In this document: piece after piece, positions 45,215-57,119 of the stretch
Position numbering within the stretch: position 1 is the first letter of the stretch
How the letters are laid out: each line of letters opens with the position of its first letter
Origin: Drosophila pseudoobscura
Lineage: Eukaryota; Arthropoda; Insecta; Diptera; Drosophilidae
Length of the DNA stretch: 64,000 bases
Reading direction: 5' to 3'
NCBI RefSeq assembly: GCF_009870125.1
Contig: NC_046679.1
Location: 28,086,001 to 28,150,000 of the forward strand
The notes under the pieces: model-generated
What the model was told of the DNA's origin: nothing
The model's input: only the letters and a program-made list of their open reading frames with translations
Database searches by the model: none
Program-made: the position numbers and the translations under genes

Positions 45215-45460
45215 ACCCTTTAAATATACCGTAATATACCATCGCATTTACCAAATAAACCGTAAATATACTGACGAATTCAAGTTCTATTTTACATATT
45301 ACTCGTTTTTGATATTCAGTGGAATATTACTAGCTAGATAGAAAATTTTGCCATGCCCACATAATTTTATACGATTGATGAATCAATTCTCTACTTGATT
45401 GGCTTAATTTAAATACTTGCTTTTATTGGATTTCTATATACCGTTGAAAACTTGGTCGGG
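45204..45460 (+). repeat. Short AT-rich interspersed repeat, copy F (type I)
   Basis: Same structure and orientation as copy A: TAAATATACTGACGAATTCA, GATATTCAGTGGAATATTACT, GCCATGCCCACATAATTTTA, TTGATTGGCTTAATTTAAAT and TTTATTGGATTTCTATATACC. Its left end contains the Motif 1-like element of the CIP2A gene, 80 bp from the CIP2A start codon. Confidence 0.75.
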
Positions 45461-48400
45461 TGGAATAAAATGATGGCAGAAAACGGCCACGACAGCACTG
45501 ATTAGCTATCGAATATATGGCTTTCCCGATAACACAGAGTTGCAACTCTGGAAACCGTATTTTTAAACGTTACACTTGAAAATCTTTTTGTAGGTAGTGT
45601 AAGATTGATAAGTTCAATTATTTAGATATGTTTAAGTGGAACAATTAAGGGCTGAACACGAAATAATTGTACCAAGCACTGCCAGCTTATTAGAAAACTC
45701 AGTCCATTACTCGTTTGCATGGGCTTGTTGATCTAGGAAATTAGCAAGTGTCGGCTAATTTGTTAAACAACAATTTATTGAAACCATTTCGATGTTTTTG
45801 ACTGTCGGTTCATGAAGTAAATCATAGGGTCTGAAAGTGCTGAAAATTTCAGACCCGTTTAGTCAGCATCCTAAACCCAAGACCAACGCATGGATATTGA
45901 TTGGATAAAGCGAAATTCATCAAACTAATCAAGAAATAATGGCAGAAGCCCGTTTGCGCCGAAATATAAGTCGGCAAATACCCGCAATGTAAGATTTAAA
46001 GAGTCCAATAATACCCTACTTTGCTTAAAATATTTGTGAATCGTGTAGATTAAAAATACATTATGGAACTGTGATGTGTGATGCGGCTTATATAACCAGC
46101 TTCTGTTGCTTTAAGTTATTTAGATATCGTATTTCCGTTGATTGTGAGCTGAAAATGAGTAACAAATAATCAAAACAAGCCCCGTGCTGTCTGCTCAAGT
46201 GTCTGTTGTTGCGGATCTGCGAAAAAAAAAACATAAATCACACTGCTGGCTGATGCTGATGAGAACGATCACGTGTGCGCGAAAACACAAAAAACCGTTT
46301 AATTTAAGTTGCTACAAAGGTGTTCTCAACCTGCGTTGTTGTCCCTCTCTCCCACGACCTTCGGGCGGACAGAAAGCAAGCTCGGAAATCGACAGCTTCA
46401 AATACAAACGGAAACAGCAGGCAGCAGGCAGCAGACAGGCTCAAAACTCGTTTCCAAACACTTTTCCAATTGCCTAGACGGAACGATCATTCAATGAAAA
46501 TGCACTTTGGATGACACCCCACCGTCATAGAGAGCAGAGGGGTGCAGCTTTGAGGGTGCTTGTCAACACTGCAGACCATCGCTTATCACGAGACGGTGAA
46601 CCCAAGCTTCATTCAAAAGTGCTCTTATCATTCGTATTTATTTTGAAGTTCATTGCCACTGCGGGGGGAGGCATTAAAAAGTTAAGTGTATTTCTATAAT
46701 TACCGTTGTAATTATATTTTCACGCCCATGAACAAATAAACAAACAGCTCTAATAAACACCTTTTTAGTAGGGGGTATGCATGGAATTCAGGGGCATATT
46801 GTGGATGCTGCCTATGAACGAACACGTTCGTCTTTCTATCTATATGAATAGCCTAAGCACTTGGTATGTGACTAGGGACTGGAACGTACAAAACAACCGT
46901 TTGTTCCTATATTTGTATCACTTTCTTCGAAATGTTGATAGGTTCGAAGACCTATTCCGATTAGAAGGTATCTGTTGGTCGTCGCCTTGTCTAATATTTG
47001 CACCTACGCCCAGCCCATTTAACTTAAATTAGCGCCGCATTTTTCAGAAACAAATTGCTTAATAATGGTTCGTACAAATATGTGAGAAATGCTTGAACGC
47101 GACAAAACTCAGTTAGGAGCAATTATATTAAAAAATATGCATTACATATAAATGCCATGACTAGTATGTGCTTATACGCAGAATTCCTTAGTCAAATAAG
47201 TTATCGAAATCAACAAATAAGCAATTACATAATTAGAAGGAAATTGGTTTAATTTAAATTGAAATTTATACAACTTTGATTGCACTTAAGAGCTTAAGCC
47301 TGGGAGCTGCTATTCTTCTGTGAAGAGATCAAAGAGACGGGCTGTTCTATGCATCTCTTCCGACTTGGGCGAGTAGATGCATTATAGTACATATTCTTGT
47401 TTGAACCTGAACCCCAGTCGGAATGCGGGATGGATGTGAACTTAAGTTGCCTCGGCCGGGTATCAACTGTCGACGGGAGGCGCTACTGACGCTGCCTTGG
47501 CGGCTTAGCATTTGCAAATAAAGATTCAACAAAAATTATAAAATTCAGTAAATCGATTCCATTCTGAATCAATTGGAAGAAGACTGACTTATTGCATGGC
47601 ATAATGTCGTATGCCGCATCGCATTGAGGCGGTAACCGGTTTGTCGGCAGCTCAATTATTTTCCCTGCACACAACGATGGCACGGCGCAATCAATGGAAT
47701 ATCTTTTAAGGTGTTTTTTTTGTGTTTGCCGCTAAATCGATTACCAAATTTCGATCCAACATTCGTATTGACACAAATGCCAAAGCCCGCCTGGACTGCA
47801 AGCAAGAACAATGCACGGGAGAGGGCTTAAGCTTTGATTGTACCCTCTGCAAAAAGGTTATGATGATTTTCAGTAGATCTTAATATATATGTGTGCCACT
47901 CGGTATATAGAATGGAGAAGAGAAACTTGTAACTTTCGATATTTATTCCATCGCCTATTGACCGTATACGGGTAAGAACGATTGACTAATCCAGGGTATC
48001 AAGAGTTTCTACATTCCCTTTTTATCGAACCTTATTTTCTTGTTTTTGTTTTGTTCGCGGCGCTCCGTTTTGTAAGCTCAGCTTAATGGAAAGCTTTACT
48101 CTCCCTCTCCCACTGCCTGCTGTTATTCGTATTTACTGCTCTTTGTTGTTGCCTTTGCTGTTACTCGTATACTGTTGTTGTTGCTGTTACTCATACGTAC
48201 TGCGGCAACCATTGTTGTAACGGAACCGAAAGCGACAATCCGAGCGAGCAAAATACACGGCTAAAGCTTTGGTCTCGGTTTCAGTTTGTTTTGACCGGGC
48301 GACGCGCTCTGAACATAGAGAGATCTCCTCCTCCGATCCAGAGAGAACCTACGAGTATACCCCCGCGAACGGACATGGTTGAATTTAACACGTAGAACCT

Positions 48401-50033
48401 AAAACAGAAATATAATCACACTATACTTAACGGTTAACTTATTCTCTCAAGTGCGTGGCGAAAAATAGTTGAAATTTGGCCAAAAATAGAAGTTTGAAAA
48501 CCCATTTAAAATCCTTAAAAATGAATATTCATATACGACTACATACGAGTATGTGTGGCATTAAGTAGCGGCATTGATTACTCAGCAGCTGCAGTCACAC
48601 ACACGCGACTCTGATAGCAATCAAAGTCGTACCCCCCTTCGGTGTAACCCTTTTACGAAATATGGCTAGAAGTCTGCGGTTGCCAGTTCTTGGCCATCAA
48701 CTGCAGACAAATTTGCATTAAGAATCGTTAATTGCAAAACACAATACGTTTACAAGTGCCTTAGTCTGTAGGCCAGAGGAGCGGAACAGTTGGCAAATAT
48801 TTCTTCTACAAATCCACGAAATAATTAAACAGACAAGAACACAAACAAAAGAACATATACCATACATTTTTTATAGTCAAATAAAAAGAGTAATTATAAT
48901 AAACGAAAGTAAATCAGGAAAACAACACTAAGGAGGTGCCCATAATGGTGGATCTCTGATCAGTATATATCGTATAACCCCGCTTTGTGATCTGATCAGT
49001 GTGCCACTAGGTACCATCGTAAACGGTTCCCACTTGATATCTGCTAAAATTCAGTGTCTTTTGATGGTGCGGCTGCTTTAAGGGTTTACGGTTCATGATT
49101 TGAGGTGTGTCTGATTTAATCATATCATATATCATGCGATCTTTCTTTCGTGAAGATCATCTGTGAAGATCAATATCTTAACCGGTTTAAGTGTGGAAAT
49201 ACGCATCTTATTGACGTATGATCTGCCATACCGAAATAAACAAAAAAACAAAACTCCAACTCTAACCCTAGGCACCCGACATCTGAACTGGTTTTAAAAG
49301 TATCTTCAAGGTTTTACCTTTTTTTTTGTGGTCTGTTGTGATATTTTTTGGCTTACTTTGCCAAGTCACCTGCAAAAGTTTTCGGGCCCCCAAATGTCAA
49401 TAAACTTTGAACTAAAAAAAAAGGTTACAAAGATCTCTCTTAAAGTGTACTTTTACTGAGAGAAATTTATTCTTACAGCCGCATGCAAATTCCTTAATTC
49501 CCTGCAAAAAGGTGGAAGAATATGATATATACGAGTATTACGCATAAATTTGGTGTCATTTGTTGTCAGATTTCTTTGAATTGAAACTGAATGCACTTCC
49601 ACTTAAAACCATCAAGCCCACCGCCACATGGAAACGTATAGACGCTCTGTAAGAGTATAAGCCATGAAAAGAAATTATTTTCAATACGCACATATAAACA
49701 CGTAACGTAACATTCATTTGTGTCCCAAAAACAAAAATCTTTAACCGCATAATAAGCAAAAGAAAGCAACAGCCGATGGCACTACGAATATTCAATTAAA
49801 AGCTATTTTGTGTTTGTTCGAAAGGTTTTTTTGCCACTTAGCACTAGCTTTGGAGTCTCAGTCCCTCACTTATAAGTAAACATAATGATCCCCGTGATGA
49901 TGGGAATATAATTTCCAACTAAATGATCGCTAGACAGCAGTGAAAACGAACATCAAACACAAATCAAACGGAAACAGAAAGCACAAAAGCAAACCAACAG
50001 CTGAAAAAACAGGCGCATCGCGTATACGCCACC

Positions 50034-53000
50034 ATGTCCAATGGCAAGGCTGCTGCCGCAGCTGAGAAAAATGGGTAAAAATTACAGTGCATTCTTTGCG
50101 AACAATTCTAGCTTAAACAATAACCAATAGTTAATTGCTAAATGAAATTAAATACATTGCATTTTCTGTTTTGTAGCTCATTGAACGATCGGCCATTGTT
50201 CATGCAAAATGGCAATGGACGTCTGGCCCCCGCAAACGATGTGGAAGTCAGCAACTTCCGACGCGCCCTGCCACAGTTTTTAGCTGTTAGTATTAAGAAC
50301 ATATTGCTATTCGGTAAATAACATTACAAATTCTACTTAATTTATGATTTTTAGAGGAATGAAATTAAATTGTTTGAGAAATTGATTGGAAATTCAATTC
50401 GATCATCTTGATTATTACCTTTAATAATTACCCAAACTTGTTCGGAACACTACAAGTGTGTATAAATGTTATTGGAATTTCTATAAAATACTTTGTTTTA
50501 AAGCCTGTGGAATGCATTTGCATATAAACCTCATTCATTTGGCAGGATTAATATACATCAAATGTTGTCTCATTAGCAAGCGTTTAATTGGGTGATATTT
50601 TATATAGTTAAATATACCATAAACAAAATTTTTGCATGCGAAACTCCAAAGAATTTAAAATATGTAGATGTTGCTTTAAATATATTAAATATTCCTGGGT
50701 TAAAAACCAGCAGGGTATACCATCAGATCCTTCAAAAATATATGTATGTAGGTGCCATGAACTCAATTTCATTCCCTTAAAACGTGCAAACATCTTGTAT
50801 GGGTCCTTTGATATATCCATGAATTATCCACAGGCTATGGCATGACTTTGGGCTTCCCCACAATTGTGATACCTGCCATCCAAGGAGGCGAGGGCCGCAG
50901 CGAAACAAACAGTGATATAATCCTCAACAAAGATGAGATATCCTGGTTCAGTAAGAGACAAAGTTTGAGTTGCAGCTTATCGAGTGTACTGATCTCTCCG
51001 TTTTGACTTCTTGAAGGTTCCATAAATTTGATATGCGTGCCGCTGGGATGCCTCTTCTCTGGCGTGCTAACACAGCCGCTGGGCAAGCGGCGTGCAATGC
51101 AGGTAAGCCATAACCCACTTAGCCGCAATCATCCTCATCATCACCTCTTACCCATGATCCTCCTCTTCCTCCTCTGATTATTAAATCACGTGGAACATGG
51201 AACATTGACATACTGATCCGAAATCGGAGCTGCGTGACTTCTACAGAATTTTGTTGTGTAATTATGTTGACTCGCAATTGCGATCGATGCTTGTTTTTTT
51301 TGCAGTTTGTCAACCTGCCTATACTGGCGGCCTGGTTAATGTTTCACTTTGCGACGCGCACGGAGCACCTGTATGCGGCTTTATGCCTCGCTGGTCTCGG
51401 CGGTGGATTGATGGAGGCGCCGGTAAGTGTATCCCATAACCACACTCATTAATTTCTCGAAAATGGTCCCCAACACGTGTCTGTAATAGGTCCCATCGTA
51501 ATCTTTGTTTGATTTATTCGTTCTTTTGTTTAAGTACAAAAATTAACATATTTCCCCCGAAACTTCAGAGCCTATTGCAAAACCGCAAATTGATTTAGGT
51601 GTGAAAAAAGATTACACTGAGATAAAAACAAGAACAATGCAAAAATGTGCAGTCAATAGAGGAGTGGGAGGATAGCCATAGATATAGATATTTATTAATT
51701 GCGTTCGTCTGAGTCTGGTATGACATTGTAGAGGGGCTTTCCCGGTCGAACTTTATTGTTGTAGACGCACGTGACGAAGCGTTTGGATCCGCTGTCCAGC
51801 ATGCCACAGCCTACCAGGGTGGTCTTCATGTACGCCATGTTGGCAAACATCCACATTTCTCGGGAGGCATTGGCAGGAAAGGCATACACATGTGTGGGCG
51901 ATAATTTGGATACATGGTTCCACCAATTCGTTACAAAAAAGGACATGTGCTTGGCAGGCTGCCGACTGAGATCGACAAAATCTGAGGTCTCTGCCACATT
52001 GCGAAAGCGGAATGTGTTCACGCAGACATCCGCCGATTCCTCATTGCATTGATTGGTTACCCGCATCGCCATGAGCGCCAGTTCATCGTCCCAGTTGAAC
52101 AAAGGCAGTCGGTTCGCTTGAGGAAGACCATAAGCTAGTCCCCGGTTCAATCGGAAGCGTACCCAATTGTGTAGGTCAATAATTTTCTTCATGCTCTTTT
52201 TGAGTTTCACGCCCTCGTGGCTGTTCCCACACTTGGGACCCCACTAGGCAGGAAAGAAAATCTTCACTGATGAATCGCCTGATCGGGTCGGATGGGCTCG
52301 GATGTTATATACTCACAAATTTCGAATCACAGGTAAGGTGACGTACCTTACCTGGGCAGAGCTGCGACTTGCAATAGTTGATCGGCTTGGTTGGTTTGGG
52401 ATAGGACTTGCGATCAATGTGGTAGGGATATTTCGTCTTATAGTAAATGAACTCTCCTGAAATATGAAAATAGTCTTTACTTAGAAGCAACACAGCAATC
52501 CACAAGATGTTCATTTTGAAACTACGGCACAGAAGCACATCGAAGTGTTTTTTATATACATATGTATAGACTTTGCCTAATTGCAATTTCTATGGTTTGA
52601 AGATTATTTAATTTGATTTCTTACGGCTTTAGAGGGTTGTTTCAAGAATATCAGGACCGTTCTCAGATTGGTTTTCGAATGCAAAAATAGTAAATTTAAC
52701 TTAAAATCTATCGATTGTATAGTTTTCCTGAGGAAAAAGTGTATTTTTCAGGACCATAAACTTTGGTTGAACGTTGCCTCTTGTAACAATAGCATGGCTT
52801 TTGTGGTTTTTCGACCTTGACCAACTCCTTGAGAGCTTCACCTGCCAGTTGTGTTTGTGCCACTTGCGAATGCCACAGCCACAAGCAGCCGTTGCGAATT
52901 GCGAGATGCCAATCGCAGCTCTTAATGTCAGTCTCTGTGTAACGAGCAACCTTGATGCTTCTTTCAGGTGCTGACCTATGTGGCGGAGATCACAGAGCCC

Positions 53001-54676
53001 AAGTATCGTGGCATACTGTCAGCGCTGGGCACCACCTGTGTCATCACCGGGGTCTTTATACAGTTCATACTTGGCTCACTGATGGACTGGCGGAGTGTGG
53101 CCGCGGTGAGTTCTGCCTTTCCGGTGATTACCATCGTAATGCTGTGCTTTGTCCCGGAGAGTCCCGTGTGGCTGATCAGGGAGCAGCGTTTCCGGGAGGC
53201 CGTCAAGTCGCTGCAGTGGCTGAGGGGCTGGGTGCCAGAGCACAAAATCGAGGCGGAGTTCAATCAATTGTACGACGAATTGATCACACAGAAGGCCATC
53301 GAGTGCACAGCCGATGGGGTGCCAGTAGCACCCAGTCGTCGCACACTGGGCCAACGCCTACGAATGTGGCGCAAGAGAAGCTTCCTTTTGCCCTTTCTTT
53401 TGGTCTCGTTCGCCTTTTTCACAGGACACTTTTCGGGCAAGACCCCCCTGCAGACTTACGCCGTACAGATCTTCCACACCCTCAAGGCACCTATGAATAA
53501 ATACCATGCCACCATACTCCTTGGTGTGGCCGAGATGTTAGCTACCATTCTGGGCGTGATACTCATCCATTTTACGGGCAAACGACCGCTGGTTCTGGTC
53601 TCCACCGTGGGCACGGGCCTCTGCTTCCTTGGCACTGCCACCTATGCCCACTTTCTCAACGAAGTGCCTGGATTCACAGTCAACAATGTGGTGGTGAATG
53701 CCTCATCGATTGTACCCAAGGAGGGCATCCTTTCGCAGGCGAACATATCAAAGATATTTGAGAACGAACAGCAGGCCATTCTACAGGATCAGGTGGATCA
53801 ACTGACGACGCTGCTGCCAGAGATGTTCGAGACAACTACAATGTTTGACTTGGAGTCATGGAATCGCTCCAAAAGGGAGCTGGAGACCACCACCGATGGC
53901 GTCCCAATGGAGACTACAATGTGGCCGACAGAGCCATCGAGCAGTCCGGAGCCGCCTCCAAATCCACCGCCCGCGATGGCCACCAGCTCTGCAAAGCCCC
54001 CCATTGCGGAGGATCTGCTGCTGGCTGTCCCAAAACAAGAGAAAAACTACCTTGTGTGGGTGCCACTCATCCTGCTGCTGCTATCCGCGTTCTTTTCGCA
54101 TCTGGGCATACGCATGCTACCCTGGATCCTGATTGGTGAGGTCTTTCCAGCAGAAATACGCAACAGCGCTTCGGGTTTTGCTGGCGGAGTGGGCTACATC
54201 TTTGGTTTTCTGGCCAACAAACTGTTTCTGTGGATGTTAGCCGCCTTGACGTTGCCGGGAACGTTTGCATTTTATGCCTCCGTGGCGTTCATAGGGACTG
54301 TGGTATTGTATTACACGCTGCCAGAGACCGAAGGACGTACGCTTGGTGTAAGTACCTTAATTATTCTCAATTAATTTTGGTTTATAACGGTACTCTTTTG
54401 TTGTAGGAAATTGAGGCTCATTTCTCCAAGAAATCCGATATGAATTTACTACGTAAACAGCCGAAAACGAAGCCACCCATCAAAGATGAAATCCAGATGC
54501 CGGGAAATGCCATCAATGTGGACACAATGCAGAGTTTTCATGTGCCAATCACATCACAGCAGCAGTCCAAGATCATACATTTGCAGCAAAGTGACTTTAC
54601 GCCCAGAACGGCCCAGAATGGACGAAGTGGGGCAACCAATCTCGCGTTTGAGGAGAGCAATACCACACATCTGTGA
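50034..54676 (+). CDS. MFS sugar porter (trehalose/glucose transporter-like) with a long extra loop
   Basis: Plasma-membrane sugar transporter of the SLC2/Tret1 type. Seven exons: 50034-50074, 50177-50313, 50834-50950, 51017-51102, 51306-51422, 52968-54347 and 54407-54676; all join in phase, giving 715 aa. Family marks: GYGMTLGFPTIVIPA in TM1, GKRRAMQ after TM2, YVAEITEPKYRGILSALGT, VPESPVWLI, EVFPAEIRNSASGFAGG in TM10, and PETEGRTLGEIEAHF at the end of TM12. Typical members have about 480-520 aa; this one has about 140 extra residues between TM9 and TM10 with three N-glycosylation sequons (NASS, NISK, NRSK) and a Pro-rich end, plus a 75-residue cytosolic tail. The exon ending at 50313 is preferred over an earlier GTTAGT because only it keeps the frame. 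Substrate is unknown. A CAP gene is nested in the fifth intron. Confidence 0.88.
50314..50833 (+). other. Second intron of the sugar-porter gene
   Basis: 520 bp, GTAAAT..CACAG. AT-rich; I see no feature in it. Confidence 0.7.
51695..52514 (-). CDS. Secreted CAP-superfamily (antigen 5/CRISP/PR-1) protein, nested in a porter intron
   Basis: Two exons, right to left: 52317-52514 and 51695-52243 (GTGAGT..CCTAG), giving about 248 aa. It starts with a hydrophobic signal peptide (MNILWIAVLLLSKDYF), followed by a Cys-containing N-terminal region typical of insect antigen-5 proteins (YCKSQLCPGKVRHLTC; WGPKCG). The CAP domain shows IIDLHNWVRFRLNRGLA, LPLFNWDDELALMAMRVTNQC and NVAETSDF, then FVTNWWNHVSKL and FANMAYMKTTLVGCGML. 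The canonical CAP1/CAP2 signatures are only partly kept: the first conserved His (LHN) is present, while the usual H-(F/Y)-T-Q is replaced by FFVTNWW. Many such fly genes are testis- or accessory-gland-specific, so a reproductive role is inference. It lies wholly inside the 1.5-kb fifth intron (51423-52967) of the sugar porter on the opposite strand. Confidence 0.88.
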
Positions 54677-55005
54677 GGGGGGTTTGAACCCAGCCGAACC
54701 ATCCTTTCCAAGTGCTTAACATTCCAGTGATATTTCTGAGAAATAAATCTAAATATTTAGTTATATGTTTACACAAGAATGGGCTTTGTTTTATACTACA
54801 TCCTACCCAGAGAGACAGAGCGCATTGCAATCAATCGTTAACTACTCTTTTTATATGTGAACTCGAGGACATTTTTAACGTAATTTAAAGCATGCTTAGA
54901 AGTAATATTGTATAACACATTTCCATAGAGATATATTCTGTATATATATGTATATATATATATAGATTTATGTAGATAGAAGCAGCTCCTCCAGCATGGG
55001 GCTTC
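54677..55005. other. Convergent 3' region, sugar porter / WIPI3 homologue
   Basis: AATAAA at 54742-54747 suits the porter transcript. The rest is AT-rich, with a TATATATG run near 54940-54962 in the WIPI3-homologue 3' UTR. Confidence 0.6.
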
Positions 55006-56275
55006 TTATGTCTCATCATCCTGCAGCTCAAGGAATTGTGTACAGATGTCTCGACTGCATTCGCCCTTGTTGTTAAATAGGAATTTATAATAATGTCCAT
55101 CCGCACAAATGGCTAAATCGAGCAAAAAGCAAAGGGTAAACACAGGTATCCAAAGGGAGAAAGAAGGATAAGGACTCACCCACAACTGAATTTGGATCGG
55201 CACCAAAGGCACACACACACCGCGGTCCCTGTGGTATGGAGAACTTCACGAAACTCCATTGACTTGAGAAATACTTGGGTATTATGGGTAGCGATGATTC
55301 GCGCGGCTTGTTATCCTCCAGATTGAAGACATGTATGGTGCCATGGTCGGAGGCAACGACAACCATGGTGGACTGGTGATTAAAGTTAATGCAAAAGATA
55401 TTCGCATGGTTGCTGCCACGTCGCAGCTCTGAAACCTTCTTCCCATTCTCCGTGTCGAAGATGCGTATGAGAGTTCCCTTCTCCCCGGCGGTGGCCAGAC
55501 GTGTGCCTTGCAGATTTAGGGCAATGCAACTGATGGCCGCCTCGTGGGCAATCACCTCCAGGGGGGCACGCTCCGTGTTGGCAAGATCCACGATCTGGAC
55601 ATGGCCAGTGCGTCGGCCAGGGAATGCAAGTAGGCTTTTATTGCTATGGGGGCAGAGCACGCACAGACCATTGGGATTGGCGCTGGTTTCGAAGACGTGC
55701 AACTGCTGCGGCTGCTGGGTGAACGTAAATACCTTGATCACACCCTCCAGCACCACCACAATCCGATCCCGACGCAGTCGCACCGCACGAACCGGCTGAT
55801 TGAAGTCCAACGATATGGCTGGTGATTTTTTCAAATCATCCCAAACGATCACTTTATTGGGTGGATAGAGCGGCCGTATGCCGCCACCCACTAAGGCAAG
55901 ATAATTGCAGCGAAAGAGCATTTCAACATGGCTGAGACCGCCTAAGAGACGAAACAATGAGTTGACAGTAAAATTGGATTACACGGTTGGGGAAATTCAT
56001 GTACATACCCTCGGGAAAGTATTGCCTCTCCTTTTCCTTCAGCGGATCGCAGTTGTAGACGCGAAAGCCCGTGTCCGTGGCACAGGCAAAACATCCTGCA
56101 ACGCAATAGCAAATTTTTGTGGAAAATATTATAGTACATAATGTTCGTGCGTGTGTGTGTGTGTGCTGGCGCTGACTGGCTGGGTTCGTGACTATGTAAA
56201 CAACATACCTTGGTCCTGGTTGAAGGCTGCGTAAAGCATCCCATTGCCATACGGATTTTGCTCCGTCAGATTCAT
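55006..56275 (-). CDS. WIPI3/WDR45B homologue: PROPPIN phosphoinositide-binding beta-propeller
   Basis: PROPPINs bind PI3P and PI(3,5)P2 on autophagic and endosomal membranes. Four exons, right to left: 56209-56275, 56009-56095, 55180-55941 and 55006-55112; all phases agree, giving about 340 aa, the family length. The sequence follows human WIPI3 closely: [86 protein letters not shown] and [23 protein letters not shown]. The LRRG motif (FRRG in WIPI1/2) supplies the two arginines of the lipid sites and marks the WIPI3/4 branch, which acts with ATG2. It ends [29 protein letters not shown]. The start at 56275 precedes the conserved block by about ten residues. Confidence 0.95.
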
Positions 56276-57119
56276 TTGTGACGCTGCAGTGGCCGTCTAA
56301 CCAAATTTCGTTTTAAGTTTGGCAGATAACAATTATCAGCAGAGCAGAGCAGGACGGTGCGGATAGAGAATAAAAACAATAGAATCAGTGCTGGTAAACG
56401 ACCTTTTTTGCGTGATTTTTATTTTTTTTCCTGGAGATATTTTTTAGCTTTGACTGTATTTGCTTAAACCTTATTTTAAACACAATCCAGTAAAAGGCAA
56501 TCTTTTAAACTAGCCATTTGATTCATTTATCGGATAAAACTATGTGTTCAGGGCTGAGGATCGTATCTTGCTAGCAATATTAAGCCGAATATGATTTCCT
56601 TTCGTGAAATTAATATTGACCCATTGTCGACCAGGGTGTATTAAAATAAACTCCACGAAAATAATTATTCTTGAAGAAGTTTTGCGCAGTTTATGTACAA
56701 GAAATCGCAGTTTTTTTTTAAGTAAACAGGAAGTATAGGATGGATATGCAGGGAACATTTACAAAAATTATTTTATTTCGTGGTTTAGCTTCAGGATTTT
56801 AACGGTTTAAATAAAGGGGCTTAAGTGTGCTAAGTTCGAATTTTCTGCTCTCTCCTACGACGAAAAAATGAGTCGTAATTTTGAATGAACTATTAAAAAG
56901 GGTATGGACAACAGGCCATGCGTTGCAATTTCTAGGCCGTGTTGCCTGTTGTCCACACCTCTTTTTCCTTCCATTGTGTAGCAAATGTGTAGTAAACGTG
57001 TAGGTAAAATTGTGTATTTACGTTTTGTATAAAAAAATCCCATGAAAGCTAAAAAAATCGGCCATAGCTCAAATCTCGCGTAAATCTGCGTGAATATAAG
57101 GCGATCAGATCACAATAAA
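56276..57119. other. Divergent region WIPI3 homologue / ZAD zinc-finger gene
   Basis: The centre (56508-56848) is repeat copy G. A (GT)n run lies just inside the WIPI3-homologue first intron at 56151-56164. No core-promoter motif is clear. Confidence 0.55.
56508..56848 (-). repeat. Short AT-rich interspersed repeat, copy G (type II)
   Basis: Same orientation and structure as copy C: ATTCATTTATCGGATAAAA, GGGCTGAGGATCGTATCTTG, GCAATATTAAGCCGAATAT, AGAAATCGCAGTTTTTTTT and GGTTTAAATAAAGGGGCTTA. Copies C and G share 'gctgaggatcgtatct' and 'caatattaagccgaatat', which other copies lack, so they form a sub-branch. Confidence 0.7.

Larger units (their letters stand above)
45126..50033. other. 4.9-kb intergenic region, CIP2A to sugar porter
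   Basis: 45204-45460 is repeat copy F. Beyond it I see only short unsupported frames. A minus-strand frame near 47483-47683 is cysteine-containing and is treated as a finding. 48100-48200 is rich in GTTGTT/TACTCGTA runs. The porter's promoter and 5' UTR must lie in the right half, but I cannot place the TSS. Confidence 0.5.

Noticed and set aside
50177-50285. Earlier donor GTTAGT for sugar-porter exon 2
   Set aside because: It leaves the wrong phase for the next exon and removes the start of TM1; the donor after 50313 gives a normal TM1.
3137-56848. LTR retroelement or Polinton origin for the interspersed repeat
   Set aside because: Copies are under 400 bp, carry no coding sequence, and show no TG..CA long terminal repeats or primer-binding site.
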